Translations under genes and position numbers: made by a program
In this document: positions 3,891 through 7,203 of the stretch, one piece after another
Numbering within the stretch: position 1 is the stretch's first letter
How the letters are laid out: the number at the start of each line of letters is the position of its first letter
Origin: Robiginitomaculum sp.
GTDB lineage: Bacteria; Pseudomonadota; Alphaproteobacteria; Caulobacterales; Maricaulaceae
NCBI GenBank assembly: GCA_016765255.1
Contig: JAESQI010000120.1
Coordinates: 1 to 7,203 of the forward strand
Length of the DNA stretch: 7,203 nt
Reading direction: 5' to 3'
Notes under the pieces: model-generated
What the model was told of the DNA's origin: nothing
Databases searched by the model: none
What the model saw: only the letters and a program-made list of their open reading frames with translations

Positions 3891-6716
3891 TTATTGCGGT
3901 GGTAAAATTTGTACCCTATAGGCATTTTCTCGCTTAAAGATTTGCGCCGCCAGCGGTATCAAATCATCCAGTTTCATATTCTGATAAGCGCTGTCTCTCG
4001 AACGGAAATTATCCAGTCCCCAGCTATCGGTTTGAGCATTACCAATCACGCCCATCCAATACCCATTACTTTCAAGAGAACTATCGAGGTTCTCCAAAAT
4101 CGGTTGAATAGCGCGTTCAAACTCGTCATTGGTAATGCCGCCCGTTTGAAAACTTTCGGCAATTTCGTCCAATTTATTGATCATAGCCTCAATTTTTTCA
4201 GGTTTTAACCCAAGAGAAGCCGACATATAGCCGTAATTTTCAAAAATGCGCGACCCTGATCGCCCCGCCGACGGGGAGTACGCAGCCGCTTCATCTTCGC
4301 GAATAATATCGGTTAGTCGATTGCTGAAAATACTGCGCAAAACACTAAGGCGGCGATTTCGAGTAATGTCCGTCCCGTCTGGCGCAGGCCAATAGACTTG
4401 TAACAAGGCCCGATTGCTATCCCCAGAATGACTTAAAGTAACAGGCTCTTTGCGACCTTTTGGAAATTTCAGCCGCGTCATATCTGGATAAGATTTATGC
4501 ACTAATGTACGTGCAGGCAATGTCCCGAATGTCCGCGAAACTTGCGCTATGACGGTATCTTTATCCACATCGCCGACGACCACAATCTCAATCTGGCCAG
4601 AGCTAAGCTGCGGATTAAGCCACGCCGTTACATCTTCAATACTCGCTCCCAATAATTCAGACTGCGTAGGAATGCCCCACCTTGGATCTCCAGAGCGTAA
4701 TAATTTACTCACGTCGCGCCCCGCCACGCCTTCAGGAGTCGCGTCGAGGGTTGGATACCAGCTTTCAATATATTTATCGTAGCGGGCCTTGGCTTGTACG
4801 CGGTAACCTGGTGCAATTAACTGGGCCATGAGCAAATTAAATTGATCGGTTAAATCAGATGTCACGGTTGAGCCACTGATGGAGAAACTCTTTGTGCCAA
4901 AAGAAAACCCTACCCCAACCGCTTTGCCTGCCATCAGGCGGCTAATATCATCGGCGCTGTGAGCCTCTAGCCCCCCTGCTCCCATCAGCGTTCCCGCCAG
5001 CGAGACAAGCGCGAAATCCTTACGCGGGGCCGATAATGTACCGTCGCCAACTCTAACGGATATATGCACCGTATCTTTTTCAAAATCAGTTCGTTTGAAA
5101 TTCAGCAAGACATTGTTTTCAAAAGCAATGAGATACGCGTCCACATCATCAATATGTTTTTCACTGGTAATTTTTCCAGAAGACCCAAAATCAGTATAGG
5201 CGAAAACGCCATTGTCAACTTTCGCATTTGGCTCAACTTCAACGGCGAGACTATCCTCGTACGCCGCTTTAATTTCAGCCTCAGGGTTTTCCAAAATCTC
5301 GCTGGTTTGCAAATAGAGCATAGGCGTGCCGAGCGCCGACCATTGATCCTTAAACCGCTCCCAAACATCCTCTTTGGTGATGTCGTTTTCATAAACTGAA
5401 TACCGCTTGAGGCTCGTCGTCGGATGGGTGAAAACGCTCTCCCCCGAAAACGCCCCCAATATCCCACTTGCCAAGCCATTTGTGCGCCGCGTTGAGGCCC
5501 GCTGTCCTGAAACCTGCATAGATTTTTTGCTGTTGGCCAGTTGCTCATCAAGTTCGGCCTGCGTAAACCCGTACCTAAGAGCTTTACGGAGTTCCTGTTC
5601 TCCAACCGCCAATGCCCTCTTCCAGTTTTCTGGCCGAGACGACATGGATAAACGCATGGTGTCAGATGTTTCCAGAAGTGAACTTGCGCCGACACCACCT
5701 GATATGAAAACGGCAGTCTCTTTTTGGGCCAATGACGACAAGCGGCGATTGAGGATTCGATTGCCGAGCCCGTCAATAAATCCTTTTTTACGATTTGCGG
5801 TCGTGTCGGAATAATCTGTGTAATGTTTGATCGTTGATAACGTAATCTGTGTCTGCACTTCAGGGTCTACGAAATAGCCTACATCTTGGCCCCGTGCAGT
5901 GGTTAAGCCAGCGTCCATCAGTTTTTTTGGCTCTCCAACGGCTTGCCAATCGGAAAAATATTCGGCGATTTTCTCCATAGCAAAGTCGGTATCTATATCG
6001 CCAACAAGAACAACAAATGTATTTTCAGGTCGGTAATAACCTTGGTAATATTCTTTAAAATCCGCCGATTGCACCGATTTCAAGGTCGCGTCAGTGCCAA
6101 TAGGAATACGGCTCATCACCCGACTACCTTCGGTCATAAAGGCAAGGCTCGCTAAACCAGCTCGCGCCCCCGCACTGTCGGAATTTCGTTTTTCCGCCTG
6201 AACAACGCCGCGTTCTCTGTCGATTGCGTCCGGGTCAAATGTTATGTTTTCCACGGTTTCGCGCATAATCATCAAAGTCTCATTGAGTAATTCCTCGCTA
6301 ACCTCTGGTAAATCGAGGGTATAAACAGTCTCGTCAAAACTGGTATAGGCATTGGTATCGGCTCCAAAGGCCAAACCATATCGTTCAAGCCGTTTGACCA
6401 TTTCCCCTTCTGGAATGTTTTTAGTCCCGTTAAAGGCCATATGTTCGATGAAATGAGCAAGCCCCCTCTGATCATCTGTTTCGTTGAGTGAGCCTGTCCC
6501 AATTCGAACACGTAAAGCAGCCGTTTTTGTTGGAGTGTCATTGTGCAATACTGCGTAGCGAACTCCGTTGGCTAACTTGCCGTAAATCACACCAGGATCA
6601 GGTTTTAAATCACTGGCAATATGGGGGAAATCAACAGGTTTCCCTGCCGTTTTCGGGGTGCATCCAACACAGAAGAGAGTGATCAGACCTGTTGCCAGGA
6701 TTGTCCGTATTTTCAT
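3891..6716 (-). CDS. M16 family zinc metalloprotease, PqqL/pitrilysin-like, exported
   Basis: This 941-residue protein has the full-length two-half M16 architecture of PqqL-type proteases (E. coli PqqL is 931). It begins with a hydrophobic signal (residues 4-18) ending at Cys19. The zinc motif HFIEH is at 88-92, and a third ligand candidate is Glu168 in RERG, 75 residues after His92. The first M16_C-like domain covers about 200-380 (YYRPEN, VVLVGDID). The second half lacks HxxEH, as expected, but keeps VVVGDVD (712-718) and an Arg806-x6-Tyr813 pair resembling the catalytic Arg/Tyr of pitrilysin and insulin-degrading enzyme. It probably degrades peptides in the periplasm; the substrate is unknown. 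ATG at 6716 is preferred: an in-frame TTG at 6734 exists but lies inside the upstream gene and would put acidic residues ahead of the signal peptide. The lipobox is imperfect (Cys at -3), so lipidation is likely but not certain. Confidence 0.93.
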   Translation of the reverse strand: MKIRTILATGLITLFCVGCTPKTAGKPVDFPHIASDLKPDPGVIYGKLANGVRYAVLHNDTPTKTAALRVRIGTGSLNETDDQRGLAHFIEHMAFNGTKNIPEGEMVKRLERYGLAFGADTNAYTSFDETVYTLDLPEVSEELLNETLMIMRETVENITFDPDAIDRERGVVQAEKRNSDSAGARAGLASLAFMTEGSRVMSRIPIGTDATLKSVQSADFKEYYQGYYRPENTFVVLVGDIDTDFAMEKIAEYFSDWQAVGEPKKLMDAGLTTARGQDVGYFVDPEVQTQITLSTIKHYTDYSDTTANRKKGFIDGLGNRILNRRLSSLAQKETAVFISGGVGASSLLETSDTMRLSMSSRPENWKRALAVGEQELRKALRYGFTQAELDEQLANSKKSMQVSGQRASTRRTNGLASGILGAFSGESVFTHPTTSLKRYSVYENDITKEDVWERFKDQWSALGTPMLYLQTSEILENPEAEIKAAYEDSLAVEVEPNAKVDNGVFAYTDFGSSGKITSEKHIDDVDAYLIAFENNVLLNFKRTDFEKDTVHISVRVGDGTLSAPRKDFALVSLAGTLMGAGGLEAHSADDISRLMAGKAVGVGFSFGTKSFSISGSTVTSDLTDQFNLLMAQLIAPGYRVQAKARYDKYIESWYPTLDATPEGVAGRDVSKLLRSGDPRWGIPTQSELLGASIEDVTAWLNPQLSSGQIEIVVVGDVDKDTVIAQVSRTFGTLPARTLVHKSYPDMTRLKFPKGRKEPVTLSHSGDSNRALLQVYWPAPDGTDITRNRRLSVLRSIFSNRLTDIIREDEAAAYSPSAGRSGSRIFENYGYMSASLGLKPEKIEAMINKLDEIAESFQTGGITNDEFERAIQPILENLDSSLESNGYWMGVIGNAQTDSWGLDNFRSRDSAYQNMKLDDLIPLAAQIFKRENAYRVQILPPQ

Positions 6717-6727
6717 AAAATTCTCTA
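6717..6727 (-). promoter_or_regulatory. Stop-start junction between methyltransferase and M16 protease
   Basis: The upstream gene ends with TAG (6727-6725), and 8 bases later the protease ATG begins. A weak GAGA (6725-6722) overlapping the stop codon is the only Shine-Dalgarno-like element. This suggests that the protease is translated by coupling to the upstream gene, and it argues for one transcript. Confidence 0.5.
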
Positions 6728-7201
6728 CAACCAACGCCGTACACGGCTCTTATATTCAAGATAATTTTTTCCGAACCGCCGCTCTAAATAAGCCTCCTCT
6801 TTGACGATGACATAAAACCGCAAACCCAAAATTGTCGGCAATATAAACACCAGAGCAAGCGGTGCATTATAAACGAAACATAGCCCCAAAAACATAATCA
6901 CCATGGCAAGATAAATCGGATTTCGGGAAAATGAAAACGGACCATGATCCATCAAAGTATTATCTGCCGTATGCGGTAAAATACTGGTTTTGGCAGCGCG
7001 GTAAAGCAAAGCACACCAAAGTCCTATTATGATGGAGGCGGCCAAAAGACCCCAACCTAAATATTGTACCAGTTGAGCAAATTCTCCAAATCCAAAATGA
7101 AAGTGTTTGTTGCTCCAAATACCAATCCCCAAAAATACGGCAACAATAATCGGCGGCGGGATATGCACGGCAGGCGTGTCTGTCTTTGATTGATTCGTCA
7201 T
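6725..7201 (-). CDS. Isoprenylcysteine carboxyl methyltransferase (ICMT/PEMT) family integral membrane protein
   Basis: This is a 158-residue hydrophobic protein with about four membrane segments (roughly residues 17-30, 44-67, 96-112 and 114-133). The cytosolic signature of SAM-dependent ICMT/PEMT-like methyltransferases is clear: GPFSFSRNPIYLA (87-99), then KEEAYLERRFGKNYLEY (134-150) and a basic tail RVRRW. Bacterial members of this family are widespread and mostly of unknown substrate; small molecules, lipids or quinone-like compounds are possible, and prenylated proteins are not expected. HIPPP near the N-terminus is typical of these short bacterial homologues and supports the ATG at 7201. 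Only two bases remain upstream in the window, so an earlier start cannot be excluded. It is the upstream gene of a probable operon with the M16 protease. Confidence 0.85.
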   Translation of the reverse strand: MTNQSKTDTPAVHIPPPIIVAVFLGIGIWSNKHFHFGFGEFAQLVQYLGWGLLAASIIIGLWCALLYRAAKTSILPHTADNTLMDHGPFSFSRNPIYLAMVIMFLGLCFVYNAPLALVFILPTILGLRFYVIVKEEAYLERRFGKNYLEYKSRVRRWL

Positions 7202-7203
7202 GC

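Noticed and set aside
5102..5776. 224-codon open frame in another frame of the M16 protease
   Set aside because: It is Arg/Trp-rich, without domains, wholly inside a continuous protease gene. The protease shows no frameshift, so this is not a broken fragment.
1..7203. Mobile element, CRISPR array, phage or defence system
   Set aside because: No transposase, integrase, terminal inverted repeats, spaced repeat array, tRNA or defence-type domain is visible; all recognised genes are housekeeping or envelope genes with similar composition.

Overview
The window looks like chromosomal core sequence from an alphaproteobacterium, probably a Caulobacterales/Maricaulales/Hyphomonadaceae-like lineage with moderate GC content (near 50% by eye). 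Three things point there. A DUF4164/ZauP-type coiled-coil gene lies directly upstream of zapA. The zapA locus sits next to a gap-pgk locus. The CcrM methylation motif GANTC is strongly depleted: I count 6 in 7.2 kb, where about 28 would be expected by chance. The exact genus cannot be fixed from this sequence.

Layout. Positions 1-79 are non-coding, purine-rich on the + strand, and carry short degenerate direct repeats. On the minus strand, zauP (755-444) and zapA (442-80) form a two-gene cell-division operon with one base between them. A 205-base divergent intergenic region (756-960) separates it from a plus-strand operon: gap (961-1971), pgk (1980-3197) and an FKBP-type peptidyl-prolyl isomerase lipoprotein (3221-3823). 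That operon closes with a clear intrinsic terminator (3851-3876). Converging on it from the right is a minus-strand pair: a membrane-embedded isoprenylcysteine-methyltransferase-family protein (7201-6725), then a 941-residue PqqL/pitrilysin-type M16 zinc protease (6716-3891).

How the genes work together. ZapA and ZauP are expected to organise the FtsZ ring. Gap and Pgk catalyse consecutive reversible steps of glycolysis/gluconeogenesis (glyceraldehyde-3-phosphate to 1,3-bisphosphoglycerate to 3-phosphoglycerate). The FKBP lipoprotein and the M16 protease are both predicted to be exported, and both could serve envelope protein quality control, although they lie in separate convergent transcripts.

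I found no mobile element, CRISPR array, tRNA, rRNA or clearly new multi-gene system. The observations most worth a second look are three. The Gap protein lacks the classical NAD-specificity residues at two separate sites. Two of the window's six GANTC sites fall in the short zauP/gap divergent promoter region. The FKBP lipoprotein follows pgk where fba or other central-carbon genes are more usual.
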